From Anisus vortex (Eukaryota; Mollusca; Gastropoda; Planorbidae), in NCBI GenBank assembly GCA_949126835.1, contig OX421507.1:34245115-34309114 (forward strand): 64,000 nt of DNA, given 5' to 3'. Below, one piece after another: positions 45,901 to 58,800 of this stretch (its first letter is position 1; the number at the start of each line of letters is the position of its first letter). The translations under genes and the position numbers were made by a program. The notes beneath the pieces were generated by a model that saw nothing but the letters and a program-made list of their open reading frames with translations, made no database searches and was not told the origin of the DNA.

Positions 45901-48900
45901 CCACTGGGTAGGTCGGCGCTACCGCTGGGTAGGTCGGCGCTACCGCTGGGTAGGTCGGCGCTACCGCTGAGTAGGTCGGCGCTACAGCTGAGTACGTGGG
46001 CGCTACCTTTTAGTAGGTCGGCGCTACCATTTAGTAGGTCGGCGCCTTCTTTGAGTAGGTCGGCGCCACCACTAAGTAGGTCGGCGCTACCGCTGGGTAG
46101 GTCGGCGCTACCGCTGAGTAGGTCGGCGCTACCGCTGAGTAGGTCGGCGCTACCGCTGGGTACGTCGGCGCTACCTTTTAGTAGGTCGGCGCTACCGCTG
46201 TGTAGGTCGGCGCTACCTTTCAGTAGGTCAGCGCTACCGCTGAGTAGGTCGGCGATACCGCTGGATAAGTCGGCGCTACCTTTTGTAGGTCGGCGCTAAC
46301 TTTGAGTAGGTCTGCGCCACCGCTAAGTAGGTCGCCGCTACCGCTGGGTAGGTCGGCGCTACCGCTGGATAGGTCGGCGCTACCGCTGGGTAGGTCGGCG
46401 CTACCGCTGCGTAGGTCGGCGCTCCCGCTGAGTAGGTCGGCGCTACCGCTGGGTAGGTCGGCGCTACCGCTGGGTAGGCCGGCGCTACCGCTGGGTAGGC
46501 CGGCGCTACCTCTGAGTACGTCGGCGCTACCTTTTAGTAGGTCAGCGCTACCTTTGAGTAGGTCTGCGCCACCGCAAAGTAGGTCGCCGCTACCGCTGGG
46601 TAGGTCGGCGCTACCGTTGGGTAGGTCGGCGCTACCGCTGGGTAATTCGGCACTACCGTTTAGTAGGTCGGCGCTACCGCTGGATAGGTCGGCGCTACCA
46701 CTGGGTAGGTCGGTGCTACCGCGGAGTATGTCGGCGCTACCTCTGAGAACGTCGGCGCTACATTTGAGTATGTCGGCGCTACCTTTGAGTAGGTCGGTGC
46801 AACCGCTAAGTACGTCGGCGCTACCGCTAAGTAGGTCGGCGCTACCGCTAAGTAGGTCGGCGCTACAGTTGAGTACGTCGGCCCTACCTTTTAGTAGGTC
46901 GGCGCTACCTTTAAGTAAGTCGGCGCCACCGCTAAGTAGGTCGGGGCTACCGCTGGGTAGGTCGGCGCTACCGCTGGGTAGGTCGCGCTTCCGCCGGGTA
47001 GGTCGGCGCTACCGCCGGGTAGGTCGGCGCTACTTCTGGGTAGGTCGGCGCTACCGCTGGGTAGGTCGGCGCTACCGTTGGGTAGGTCGGCGCTACCGCT
47101 GGGTAGGTCGGCGCTACCGCTGAGTAGGTCGGCGCTACAGTTGAGTACGTCGGCGCTACCTTTTAGTTGGTCGGCGCTACCTTTGAGTAGGTCGGCGCAA
47201 CCGCTAAGTACGTCGGCGCTACCGCTAAGTAGGTCGGCGCTACCGCTAAGTAGGTCGGCGCTACAGTTGAGTACGTCGGCGCTACCTTTTAGTAGGTTGG
47301 CGCTACCTTTAAGTAGGTCGGCGCCACCGCTAAGTAGGTCGGGGCTACCGCTGGGTAGGTCGGTGCTACCGCTGGGTAGGTCGCGCTACCGCCGGGTAGG
47401 TCGGCGCTACGGCTGGGTAGGTCGGCGCTACTTCTGGGTAGGTCGGCGCTACCGCTGGGTAGGTCGGCGCTACCGCTGGGTAGGTCGGCGCTACCGTTGG
47501 GTAGGTCGGCGCTACCGCTGGGTAGGTCGGCGCTACCGCTGAGTAGGTCGGCGCTACAGTTGAGTACATCGGCGCTACCTTTTAGTTGGTCGGCGCTACC
47601 TTTGAGTAGGTCGGCGCCACTGCTATATAGGTCCGCGCTATCGCTGGGTAGGTCGGAGCCACCGGTAAGTAGGTCGGCGCTACCGCTGGGTAGGTCGGCG
47701 CTACCGCTGGGTAGGTCGTAGCTACCGCTGGGTAGGTCGGCGCTACCCCTGGGTAGGTCGGCGCTACCGCTGGGTAGGTCGGCGCTACAGCTGAGTACAA
47801 CGGCGCTACCTTTTAGTATGTCGGCGCTACCATTTAGTAGGTCGGCACTAACGCTGGGTAGGTCGGCGCTACCGCTGGGTAGGTCGGCGCTACCGCTGGG
47901 TAGGTCGGCGCTATCGCTGGGTAGGTCGGCGCTACAGTTGAGTACGTCGGCGCTACCTTTTAGTAGGTCGGCGCTACCTTTTAGTAGGTCGGCGCAACTT
48001 CTAGTAGGTCGGTGCCACCTTTGAGTAGGTCGGCGCCACCGCTAAGTAGGTCGGCGCTACCGCTGGGTAGGTCGGCGCTACCGCTGGGTAGGTCGGCGCT
48101 ACCGCTGGGTAGGTCGGCGCTACCCCTGGGTAGGTCGGCGCTACCGCTGGGTAGGTCGGCGCTACAGCTGAGTACAACGGCGCTACCTTTTAGTATGTCG
48201 GCGCTACCATTTAGTAGGTCGGCACTACCGCTGGGTAGGTCGGCGCTACCGCTGGGTAGGTCGGCGCTACCGCTGGGTAGGTCGGCGCTATCGCTGGGTA
48301 GGTCGGCGCTACAGTTGAGTACGTCGGCGCTACCTTTTAGTAGGTCGGCGCTACCTTTTAGTAGGTCGGCGCAACTTCTAGTAGGTCATTGCCACCTTTG
48401 AGTAGGTCGGCGCCACCGCTAAGTAGGTCGGCGCTACCGCTGGGTAGGTCGGCGCTACAGTTGAGTACGTCGGCGCTACCTTTTAGTAGGTCGGCGCTAC
48501 CTTTAAGTAGGTCGGCGCCACCGCTAAGTAGGTCGGGGCTACCGCTGGGTATGTCGGCGCTACCGCTGGGTAGGTCGCGCTACCGCCGGGTAGGTCGGCG
48601 CTACCGCCGGGTAGGTCGGCGCTACTTCTGGGTAGGTCGGCGCTACCGCTGGGTAGGTCGGCGCTACCGCTGAGTAGGTCGGCGCTACCGTTGGGTAGGT
48701 CGGCGCTACCGCTGGGTAGGTCGGCGCTACCGCTGAGTAGGTCGGCGCTACAGTTGAGTACGTGGGCGCTACCTTTTAGTTGGTCGGCGCTACCTTTGAG
48801 TAGGTCGGCGCCATTGCTATATAGGTCGGCGCTATCGCTGGGTAGGTCGGAGCCACCGCTAAGTAGGTCGGCGCTACCGCTGGGTAGGTCGGCGCTACCG

Positions 48901-50829
48901 CTGGGTAGGTCGGCGCTACCGCTGGGTAGGTCGGCGCTACCCCTGGGTAGGTCGGCGCTACCGCTGGGTAGGTCGGCGCTACAGCTGAGTACGTCGGCGC
49001 TACCTTTTAGTAGGTCGGCGCTACCATTTAGTAGGTCGGCACTACCGCTGGGTAGGTCGGCGCTACCGCTGGGTAGGTCGGCGCTACCGCTGGGTAGGTC
49101 GGCGCTATCGCTGGGTAGGTCGGCGCTATCGCTGGGTAGGTCGGCGCTACAGTTGAGTACGTCGGCGCTACCTTTTAGTAGGTCGGCGCTACCTTTTAGT
49201 AGGTCGGCGCAACTTTTAGTAGGTCGGTGCCACCTTTGAGTAGGTCGGCGCTACCGCTAAGTAGGTCGGCGCTACCGCTGGGTAGGTCGGCGCTACCGCT
49301 GGGTAGGTCGGCGCTACCGCTGAGTAGGTCGGCGCTACCGCTGAGTAGGTCGTCGCTACCGCTGTGTAGGTCGGCGCTACCGCTGGGTAGGCCGGCGCTA
49401 CCTCTGAGTACGTCGGCGCTACCTTTTAGTAGGTCAGCGCTACCTTTGAGTAGGTCTGCGCTACCGCTAAGTAGGTCGGCGCTACCGCTGGGTAGGTCGG
49501 CGCTACCGCTGGGTAGGTCGGCGCTATCGCTGGGTAGGTCGGCGCTACCGCTGGATAGGTCGGCGCTACCGCTGGGTAGGTCGGCGCTACCGCTGAGTAG
49601 GTCGGCTCTACCGCTGGGTAGGTCGGCGCTACAGTTGAGTACGTCAGCGCTACCTTTTAAAAGGTCGGCGCTACCTTTTAGTAGGTCTGCGCCACCCCTA
49701 AGTAGTTCGGCGCTACCGCTGAGTAGGTCGGCGCTACCGCTGGGTAAGTCGGCACTACCGTTTAGTAGGTCGCCGCTACCGCTGGATAGGTCGGCGCTAC
49801 CACTGGGTAGGTCGGTGCTACCGCTGAGTAAGTCGGCGCTACCGCTGAGTAGGTCGGCGCTAACGCTGAGTAAGTCGGCGCTACCTTTTAGTAGGTCGGC
49901 GCTACCTTTTAGTAGGTCGGCGCAACTTTTAGTAGGTCGGTGCCACCTTTGAGTAGGTCGGCGCTACCGCTAAGTAGGTCGGCGCTACCGCTGGGTAGGT
50001 CGGCGCTACCGCTGGGTAGGTCGGCGCTACCGCTGAGTAGGTCGGCGCTACCGCTGAGTAGGTCGTCGCTACCGCTGTGTAGGTCGGCGCTACCGCTGGG
50101 TAGGCCGGCGCTACCTCTGAGTACGTCGGCGCTACCTTTTAGTAGGTCAGCGCTACCTTTGAGTAGGTCTGCGCCGACGCTAAGTAGGTCGCCGCTACCG
50201 CTGGGTAGGTCGGCGCCACCGCTGGGTAGGTCGGCGCTACCGCTGGGTAGGTCGGCGCTACCGCTGAGTAGGTCGGCTCTACCGCTGGGTAGGTCGGCGC
50301 TACAGTTGAGTACGTCAGCGCTACCTTTTAAAAGGTCGGCGCTACCTTTTAGTAGGTCTGCGCCACCCCTAAGTAGTTCGGCGCTACCGCTGAGTAGGTC
50401 GGCGCTACCGCTGGGTAAGTCGGCACTACCGTTTAGTAGGTCGCCGCTACCGCTAAATAGGTCGGCGCTACCACTGGGTAGGTCGGTGCTACCGCTGAGT
50501 AAGTCGGCGCTACCGCTGAGTAGGTCGGCGCTAACGCTGAGTAAGTCGGCGCTACCGCTGAGTAGGTCGGCACTACCGCCGGGTAGGTCGGCGCTACCGC
50601 TGGGTAGGTCGGCGCTACCGCTGGGTAGGTCGGCGCTACCGCTAAGTAGGTCGGCGCTACAGATGAGTACGTCGGCGCTACATTTTAGTAGGTCGGCGCT
50701 ACCTTTAAGTAAGTCGGCGCCACCGCTAAGTAGGTCGGGGCTAACGCTGGGTAGGTCGGCGCTACCGCTGGGTAGGTCGGCGCTACCGCTGAGTAGGTCG
50801 GCGCTACCGCTGAGTACGTCGGCGCTACC
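35079..50829. repeat. Direct tandem duplication, 10,070-bp offset
   Basis: 35079-40759 is repeated at 45149-50829, about 5.7 kb each, with an offset of 10,070 bp. Agreement includes rare units and one-base deletions. Short patches differ (see the conversion finding near 47.7 kb). The copies diverge sharply after 40760/50830. Confidence 0.85.
39880..45714. repeat. Direct tandem duplication, 3,610-bp offset
   Basis: 39880-42104 is repeated at 43490-45714. The second copy starts one period after the first, and the match ends where the first copy enters CCGTTGGG units and the second CCGCTGAGTACG units. Confidence 0.85.
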
Positions 50830-50839
50830 TTTTAGTAGG

Positions 50840-53800
50840 TCGGCGCTACCTTTGAGTAGGTCGGCGATACCGCTAGGTAGTTCGGCGCTACCGCCGGGTA
50901 GGTCGGCGCTACCGCCGGGTAGGTCGGCGCTACTTCTGGGTAGGTCGGCGCTACCGCTGGGTAGGTCGGCGCCACCGCTGGGTAGGTCGGCGCTACCGCT
51001 GGATAGGTCGGCGCTACCGCTGGGTAGGTCTTCGCTACCGCTGAGTAAGTCGGCTCTACCGCTGGGTAGGTCGGCGCTACAGTTGAGTACGTCGGCGCTA
51101 CCTTTTAGAAGGTCGGCGCTACCTTTTAGTAGGTCTGCGCCACCCCTAAGTAGTTCGGCGCTACCGCTGAGTAGGTCGGCGCTTCCGCTGGGTAAGTCGG
51201 CACTACCGTTTAGTAGGTTGGCGCTACCGCTGGATAGGTCGGCGCTACCACTGGGTAGGTCGGTGCTACCGCTGAGTAAGTCGGCGCTACCGATGAGTAG
51301 GTCGGCGCTAACGCTGAGTAAGTCGGCGCTACCGCTGAGTTGGTCGGCACTACCGCCGGGTAGGTCGGTGCTTCCGCCGGGTAGGTCGGCGCTACCGCTG
51401 GGTAGGTCGGCGCTACCGCTGGGTAGGTCGGCGCTACAGTTGAGTACTTCGGCGCTACCTTTTAGTAGGTCGGCGCTACCTTTAAGTAAGTCGGCGCCAC
51501 CGCTAAGTAGGTCGGGGCTAGCGCTGGGTAGGTCGGCGCTACCGCTGGGTAGGTCGGCGCTACCGCTGGGTATGTCGGCGCTACCGCTGAGTAGGTCGGC
51601 GATACCGCTGAGTACGTCGGCGCTACCTTTTAGTAGGTCGGCGCTACCTTTGAGTAGGTCGGCGATACCGCTAGGTAGGTCGGCGCTACCGCCGGGTAGG
51701 TCGGCGCTACCTCCGGTTAGGTCGGCGCTACTTCTGGGTAGGTCGGCGCTACCGCTGGGTAGGTCGGCGCTACCGCTGGGTAGGTCGGCGCTACCGCTGG
51801 GTAGGTCGGCGCTACCTTTTAGTAGGTCGGCGCTACCATTTAGTAGGTCGGCACTACCGCTGGGTAGGTCGGCGCTACCGCTGGGTAGGTCGGCGCTACC
51901 GCTGGGTAGGTCGGCGCTACCGCTGGGTAGGTCGGCGCTATCGCTGGGTAGGTCGGCGCTACAGTTGAGTACGTCGGCGCTACCTTTTAGTAGGTCGGCG
52001 CTACCTTTTAGTAGGTTGGCGCAACTTTTAGTAGGTCGGTGCCACCTTTGAGTAGGTCGGCGCCACCGCTAAGTAGGTAGGCGCTACCGCTGGGTAGGTC
52101 GGCGCTAACGCTGGGTAGGTCGGCGCTACCGCTGAGTAGGTCGGCGCTACCGCTGAGTAGGTCGTCGCTACCGCTGTGTAGGTCGCCGCTACCGCTGGGT
52201 AGGTCGGCGCAACCGCTGGGTAGGTCGGCGCTACCGCTGGATAGGTCGGCGCTACCGCTGGGTAGGTCGGCGCTACCGCTGAGTAGGTCGGCTCTACCGC
52301 TGGGTTGGTCGGCGCTACAGTTGAGTACGTCGGCGCTACCTTTTAAAAGGTCGGCGCTACCTTTTAGTAGGTCTGCGCCACCCCTAAGTAGTTCGGCGCT
52401 ACCGCTGAGTAGGTCGGCGCTACCGCTGGGTTGGTCGGCGCTACAGTTGAGTACGTCGGCGCTACATTTTAGTAGGTCGGCGCTACCTTTAAGTAAGTCG
52501 GCGCCACCGCTAAGTAGGTCGGGGCTAACGCTGGGTAGGTCGGCGCTACCGCTGGGTAGGTCGGCGCTACCGCTGAATAGGTCGGCGCTACCGCTGAGTA
52601 CGTCGGCGCTACCTTTTAGTAGGTCGGCGCTACCTTTTAGTAGGTCGGCGCTACCTTTGAGTAGGTCGGCGATACCGCTAGGTAGTTCGGCGCTACCGCC
52701 GGGTAGGTCGGCGCTACCGCCGGGTAGGTCGGCGCTACTTCTGGGTAGGTCGGCGCTACCGCTGGGTAGGTCGGCGCCACCGCTGGGTAGGTCGGCGCTA
52801 CCGCTGGATAGGTCGGCGCTACCGCTGGGTAGGTCTTCGCTACCGCTGAGTAGGTCGGCTCTACCGCTGGGTAGGTCGGCGCTACAGTTGAGTACGTCGG
52901 CGCTACCTTTTAGAAGGTCGGCGCTACCTTTTAGTAGGTCTGCGCCACCCCTAAGTAGTTCGGCGCTACCGCTGAGTAGGTCGGCGCTTCCGCTGGGTAA
53001 GTCGGCACTACCGTTTAGTAGGTTGGCGCTACCGCTGGATAGGTCGGCGCTACCACTGGGTAGGTCGGTGCTACCGCTGAGTAAGTCGGCGCTACCGCTG
53101 AGTAGGTCGGCGCTAACGCTGAGTAAGTCGGCGCTACCGCTGCGTTGGTCGGCACTACCGCCGGGTAGGTCGGTGCTTCCGCCAGGTAGGTCGGCGCTAC
53201 CGCTGGGTAGGTCGGCGCTACCGCTGGGTAGGTCGGCGCTACAGTTGAGTACTTCGGCGCTACCTTTTAGTAGGTCGGCGCTACCTTTAAGTAAGTCGGC
53301 GCCACCGCTAAGTAGGTTGGGGCTAGCGCTGGGTAGGTCGGCGCTACCGCTGGGTAGGTCGGCGCTACCGCTGGGTATGTCGGCGCTACCGCTGAGTAGG
53401 TCGGCGATACCGCTGAGTACGTCGGCGCTACCTTTTAGTAGGTCGGCGCTACCTTTGAGTAGGTCGGCGATACCGCTAGGTAGGTCGGCGCTACCGCCGG
53501 GTAGGTCGGCGCTACCTCCGGTTAGGTCGGCGCTACTTCTGGGTAGGTCGGCGCTACCGCTGGGTAGGTCGGCGCTACCGCTGGGTAGGTCGGCGCTACC
53601 GCTGGGTAGGTCGGCGCTACCTTTTAGTAGGTCGGCGCTACCATTTAGTAGGTCGGCACTACCGCTGGGTAGGTCGGCGCTACCGCTGGGTAGGTCGGCG
53701 CTACCGCTGGGTAGGTCGGCGCTATCGCTGGGTAGGTCGGCGCTACAGTTGAGTACGTCGGCGCTACCTTTTAGTAGGTCGGCGCTACCTTTTAGTAGGT

Positions 53801-53970
53801 TGGCGCAACTTTTAGTAGGTCGGTGCCACCTTTGAGTAGGTCGGCGCCACCGCTAAGTAGGTAGGCGCTACCGCTGGGTAGGTCGGCGCTAACGCTGGGT
53901 AGGTCGGCGCTACCGCTGAGTAGGGCGGCGCTACCGCTGAGTAGGTCGTCGCTACCGCTGTGTAGGTCGC
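50840..53970. repeat. Local duplication, 1,805/1,784-bp offset
   Basis: About 1.3 kb starting with GGCGATACCGCTAGGTAG is repeated at about 52645-53970. The offset falls from 1,805 to 1,784 bp because one 21-bp unit is missing in the second copy. Shared rare marks include GGGCTAGCGCTGGG and CCTCCGGTTAGG. Confidence 0.8.
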
Positions 53971-55824
53971 CGCTACCGCTGGATAGGTCGGCGCTACCAC
54001 TGAGTAGGTCGGTGCTACCGCTGAGTAAGTCGGCGCTACCGCTGAGTAGGTCGGCGCTAACGCTGAGTAAGTCGGCGCTACCGCTGAGTAGGTCGGCACT
54101 ACCGCCGGATAGGTCGGCGCTACCGCTGGGTAGGTCGGCGCTACCGCTGGGTAGGTCGGCGCTACAGATGAGTACGTCGGCGCTACAGATGAGTACGTCG
54201 CGCTACCTTTTAGAAGTTCGGCGCTACCTTTAAGTAAGTCGGCGCCACCGCTAAGTAGGTCGGGGCTACCGCTGGGTAGGTCGGCGCTACCGCTGGGTAG
54301 GTCGGCGCTACCGCTGAGTAGGTCGGCGCTACCGCTGAGTACGTCGGCGCTACCTTTTAGTAGGTCGGCGCTACCTTTGAGTAGGTCGGCGATACCGCTA
54401 GGTAGTTCGGCGCTATCGCCGGGTAGGTCGGCGCTACCGCCGGGTAGGTCGGCGCTACTTCTGGGTAGGTCGGCGCTACCGCTGGGTAGGTCGGCGCTAC
54501 CTCTGAGTACGTCGGCGCTACCTTTTAGTAGGTCAGTGCTACCTTTGAGTAGGTCTGCGCCGACGCTAAGTAGGTCGCCGCTACCGCTGGGTAGGTCGGC
54601 GCCACCTCTGGGTAGGTCGGCGCTACCGCTGGATAGGTCGGCGCTACCGCTGGGTAGGTCGGCGCTATCGCTGAGTAGGTCGGCTCTACCGCTGGGTAGG
54701 TCGGCGCTACAGTTGAGTACGTCGGCGCTACCTTTTAGAAGGTCGGCGCTACCTTTTAGTAGGTCTGCGCCACCCCTAAGTAGTTCGGCGCTACCGCTGA
54801 GTAGGTCGGCGCTTCCGCTGGGTAAGTCGGCACTACCGTTTAGTAGGTCGGCTCTACCGCTGGATAGGTCGGCGCTACCGCTAAGTTGGTCGGCACTACC
54901 GCCGGGTAGGTCGGTGCTTCCGCCGGGTAGGTCGGCGCTACCGCTGGGTAGGTCGGCGCTACCGCTGGGTAGGTCGGCGCTACAGTTGAGTACGTCGGCG
55001 CTACCTTTTAGAAGGTCGGCGCTACCTTTTAGTAGGTCTGCGCCACCCCTAAGTAGTTCGGCGCTACCGCTGAGTAGGTCGGCGCTACCGCTGGGTAGGT
55101 CGGCGCTACCGCTGCGTAGGTCGGCGCTCCCGCTGAGTAGGTCGGCGCTACCGCTGGGTAGGTCGGCGCTACCGCTGGGTAGGCCGGCGCTACCTCTGAG
55201 TACGTCGGCGCTACCTTTTAGTAGGTCAGCGCTACCTTTGAGTAGGTCTGCGCCACCGCTAAGTAGGTCGCCGCTACCGCTGGGTAAGTCGGCGCTACCG
55301 TTAGGTAGGTCGGCGCTACCGCTGGGTAATTCGGCACTACCGTTTAGTAGGTCGGCGCTACCGCTGGATAGGTCGGCGCTACCACTGGGTAGGTCGGTGC
55401 TACTGCGGAGTATGTCGGCGCTACCTCTGAGAACGTCGGCGCTACATTTTAGTAGGTCGGCGCTACCTTTGAGTAGGTCGGCGCAACCGCTAAGTACGTC
55501 GGCGCTACCGCTAAGTAGGTCGGCGCTAACGCTAAGTAGGTCGGCGCTACAGTTGAGTACGTCGGCCCTACCTTTTAGTAGGTCGGCGCTACCTTTAAGT
55601 AGGTCGGCGCCACCGCTAAGTAGGTCGGGGCTACCGCTGGGTAGGTCGGCGCTACCGCTGGGTAGGTCGCGCTACCGCCGGGTAGGTCGGCGCTACCGCC
55701 GGGTAGGTCGGCGCTACTTCTGGGTAGGTCGGCGCTACCGCTGGGTAGGTCGGCGCTACCGCTGGGTAGGTCGGCGCTACCGCTGGGTAGGTCGGCGCTA
55801 CCGCTGAGTAGGTCGGCGCTACAG

Positions 55825-58800
55825 TTGAGTACGTCGGCGCTACTTCTGGGTAGGTCGGCGCTACCGCTGGGTAGGTCGGCGCTACCGCTGGGTAGGTCGG
55901 CGCTACCGCTAGGTAGGTCGGCGCTACCGCTGAGTAGGTCGGCGCTACAGTTGAGTACGTCGGCGCTACTTCTGGGTAGGTCGGCGCTACCGCTGGGTAG
56001 CTCGGCGCTACCGCTGGGTAGGTCGGCGCTACCGCTGAGTAGGTCGGAGCTACAGTTGAGTACGTCGGCGCTACCTTTTACTTGGTCGGCGCTACCTTTC
56101 AGTAGGTCGGCGCTACCTTTTAGTAGGTCGGCGCCACCTTTGAGTAGGTCGGCGCCACCGCTAAGTAGGTCGGCGCTACCGCTGGGTAGGTCGGCGCTAC
56201 CGCTGGGTAGGTCGGCGCTACCGCTGGGTAGGTCGGCGCTACCTCTGAGTACGTCGCCGCTACCTTTTAGTTGGTCGGCGCTACCTTTGAGTAGGTCGGC
56301 GCCACTGCTATATAGGTCGGCGCTTCCGCTGAGTAGGTCGGCGCTACCACTGAGTAGGTCGGCGCTACCGCTGAGTAGGTCGGCGCTACCGCTGGGTAGG
56401 TCGGCGCTACCGCTAAGTAGGTCAGCGCTACCGCTGGGTAGGTCGGCGCTACCGCTGGGTAGGTCGGCGCTACCGCTGAGTAGGTCGGCGCTACCTTTTA
56501 GTAGGTCGGCGCTACCTTTGAGTAGGTCGGCGCTACCGCCGAGTAGGTCGGCGCTACAGTTGAGTACGTCGGCGCTACCTTTTAGTAGGTCGGCGCTACC
56601 TTTTAGTAGGTCGGCGCTACCTTTTAGTAGGTCGGTGCCACCTTTGAGTAGGTCGTCGCCACCGCTAAGTAGGTCGACGCTACCGCTGGGTAGGTCGGCG
56701 CTACCGCTGGGTAGGTCGGCGCTACCGCTGAGTAGGTCGGCGCTACCGCTGAGTAGGTTGGCGCTACCGCTGGGTAGGTCGGCGCTACCGCTGGGTAGGC
56801 CGGTGCTACCTCTGAGTACGTCGGCGCTACCTTTTAGTAGGTCAGCGCTACCTTTAAGTAGGTCAACGCCACCGCTAAATAGGTCGGGGCTACCGCTGGG
56901 TAGGTCGGCGCTACCGCTGGGTAGGTCGGCGCTACCGCTGAGTAGGTCGGCGCTACCGCTGAGTAGGTTGGCGCTACCGCTGGGTAGGTCGGAGCTACCG
57001 CTGAGTAGGTCGGCGCCACTGCTATATAGGTCGGCGCTACCGCTGAGTAGGTCGGCGCTACCGCTGTGTAGGTCGGCACTACAGTTGAGTACGTCGGCGC
57101 TACCTTTTAGTAGGTCGGCGCTACCTTTTAGTAGGTCGGCGCTACCATTTAGTAGGTCGTCGCCACCTTTGAGTAGGTCGGCGCCACCGCTAAGTAGGTC
57201 GGCGCTACCGCTGGGTAGGTCGGCGCTACCGCTGGGTAGGTCGGCGCTACCTCTGAGTACGTCGGCGCTACCTTTCAGTAGGTCGGCGCTACCGCTGAGT
57301 AGGTCGGCGCTACATCTGGGTAAGTCGGCGCTACGGTTTTGTAGGTCGGCGCTACCTTTGAGTAGGTCTGCGCCACCGCAAAGTAGGTCGCCGCTACCGC
57401 TGGGTAGGTCGGCGCTACCGCTGGATAAGTCGGCGCTACCGCTGGGTAGGTCGGCGCTACCGCTGAGTAGGTCGGCGCTACCGCTGGGTAGGTCGGCGCT
57501 ACCTCTGAGTACGTCGGCGCTACCTTTTAGTTGGTCGGCGCTACCTTTGAGTAGGTCGGCGCCACTGCTATATAGGTCGGCGCTATCGCTGGGTAGGTCG
57601 GCGCTACCGCTGAGTAGGTCGGCGCTACCGCTGAGTAGGTCGGCGCTACCGCTGGGTAGGTCGGCGCTACCGCTGGGTAGGTCGGCGCTACCGCTGGGTA
57701 GGTCGGCGCTACCGCTGGGTAGGTCGGCGCTACCGCGGAGTAGGTCGGCGCTACAGTTGAGTACGTCGGCGCTACCTTTTAGTAGGTCGGCGCTACCTTT
57801 AAGTAGGTCGGCGCCACCGCTAAGTAGGTCGGGGCTACCGCTGTGTAGGTCGGCGCTACCGCTGGGTAGGTCGGCGCTACCGCTGAGTAGGTCGGCGCTA
57901 CCGCTGAGTACGTCGGCGCTACCGCTGGGTAGGTCGGCGCTACGGTTTTGTAGGTCGGCGCTACCTTTGAGTAGGTCTGCGCCACCGCAAAGTAGGTCGC
58001 CGCTACCGCTGGGTAGGTCGGCGCTACCGCTGGATAAGTCGGCGCTACCGCTGGGTAGGTCGGCGCTACCGCTGAGTAGGTCGGCGCTACCGCTGGAGAG
58101 GTCGGCGCTACCTCTGAGTACGTCGGCGCTACCTTTTAGTTGGTCGGCGCTACCTTTGAGTAGGTCGGCGCCACTGCTATATAGGTCGGCGCTATCGCTG
58201 GGTAGGTCGGCGCTACCGCTGAGTAGGTCGGCGCTACCGCTGAGTAGGTCGGCGCTACCGCTGGGTAGGTCGGCGCTACCGCTGGGTAGGTCGGCGCTAC
58301 CGCTGGGTAGGTCGGCGCTACCGCTGGGTAGGTCGGCGCTTCCGCGGAGTAGGTCGGCGCTACAGTTGAGTACGTCGGCGCTACCTTTTAGTAGGTCGGC
58401 GCTACCTTTATGTAGGTCGGCGCCACCGCTAAGTAGGTCGGGGCTACCGCTGTGTAGGTCGGCGCTACCGCTGGGTAGGTCGGCGCTACCGCTGAGTAGG
58501 TCGGCGCTACCGCTGAGTACGTCGGCGCTACCTTTTAGTAGGTCGGCGCTACCTTTGAGTAGGTCGGCGCTACCGCCAGGTAGGTCGGCGCTACCGCTGG
58601 GTAGGTCGGCGCTACCACTGGGTAGGTCGGCGCTACCGCTGAGTAGGTCGGCGCTACAGTTGAGTACGTCGGCGCTACCTTTTAGTAGGTCGGCGCTACC
58701 GCTGTGTAGGTCGGCGCTACCGCTGAGTAGGTCGGCGCTACAGTTGAGTACGTCGGCGCTACCTTTTAGTAGGTCGGCGCTACCGCTGTGTAGGTCGGCG

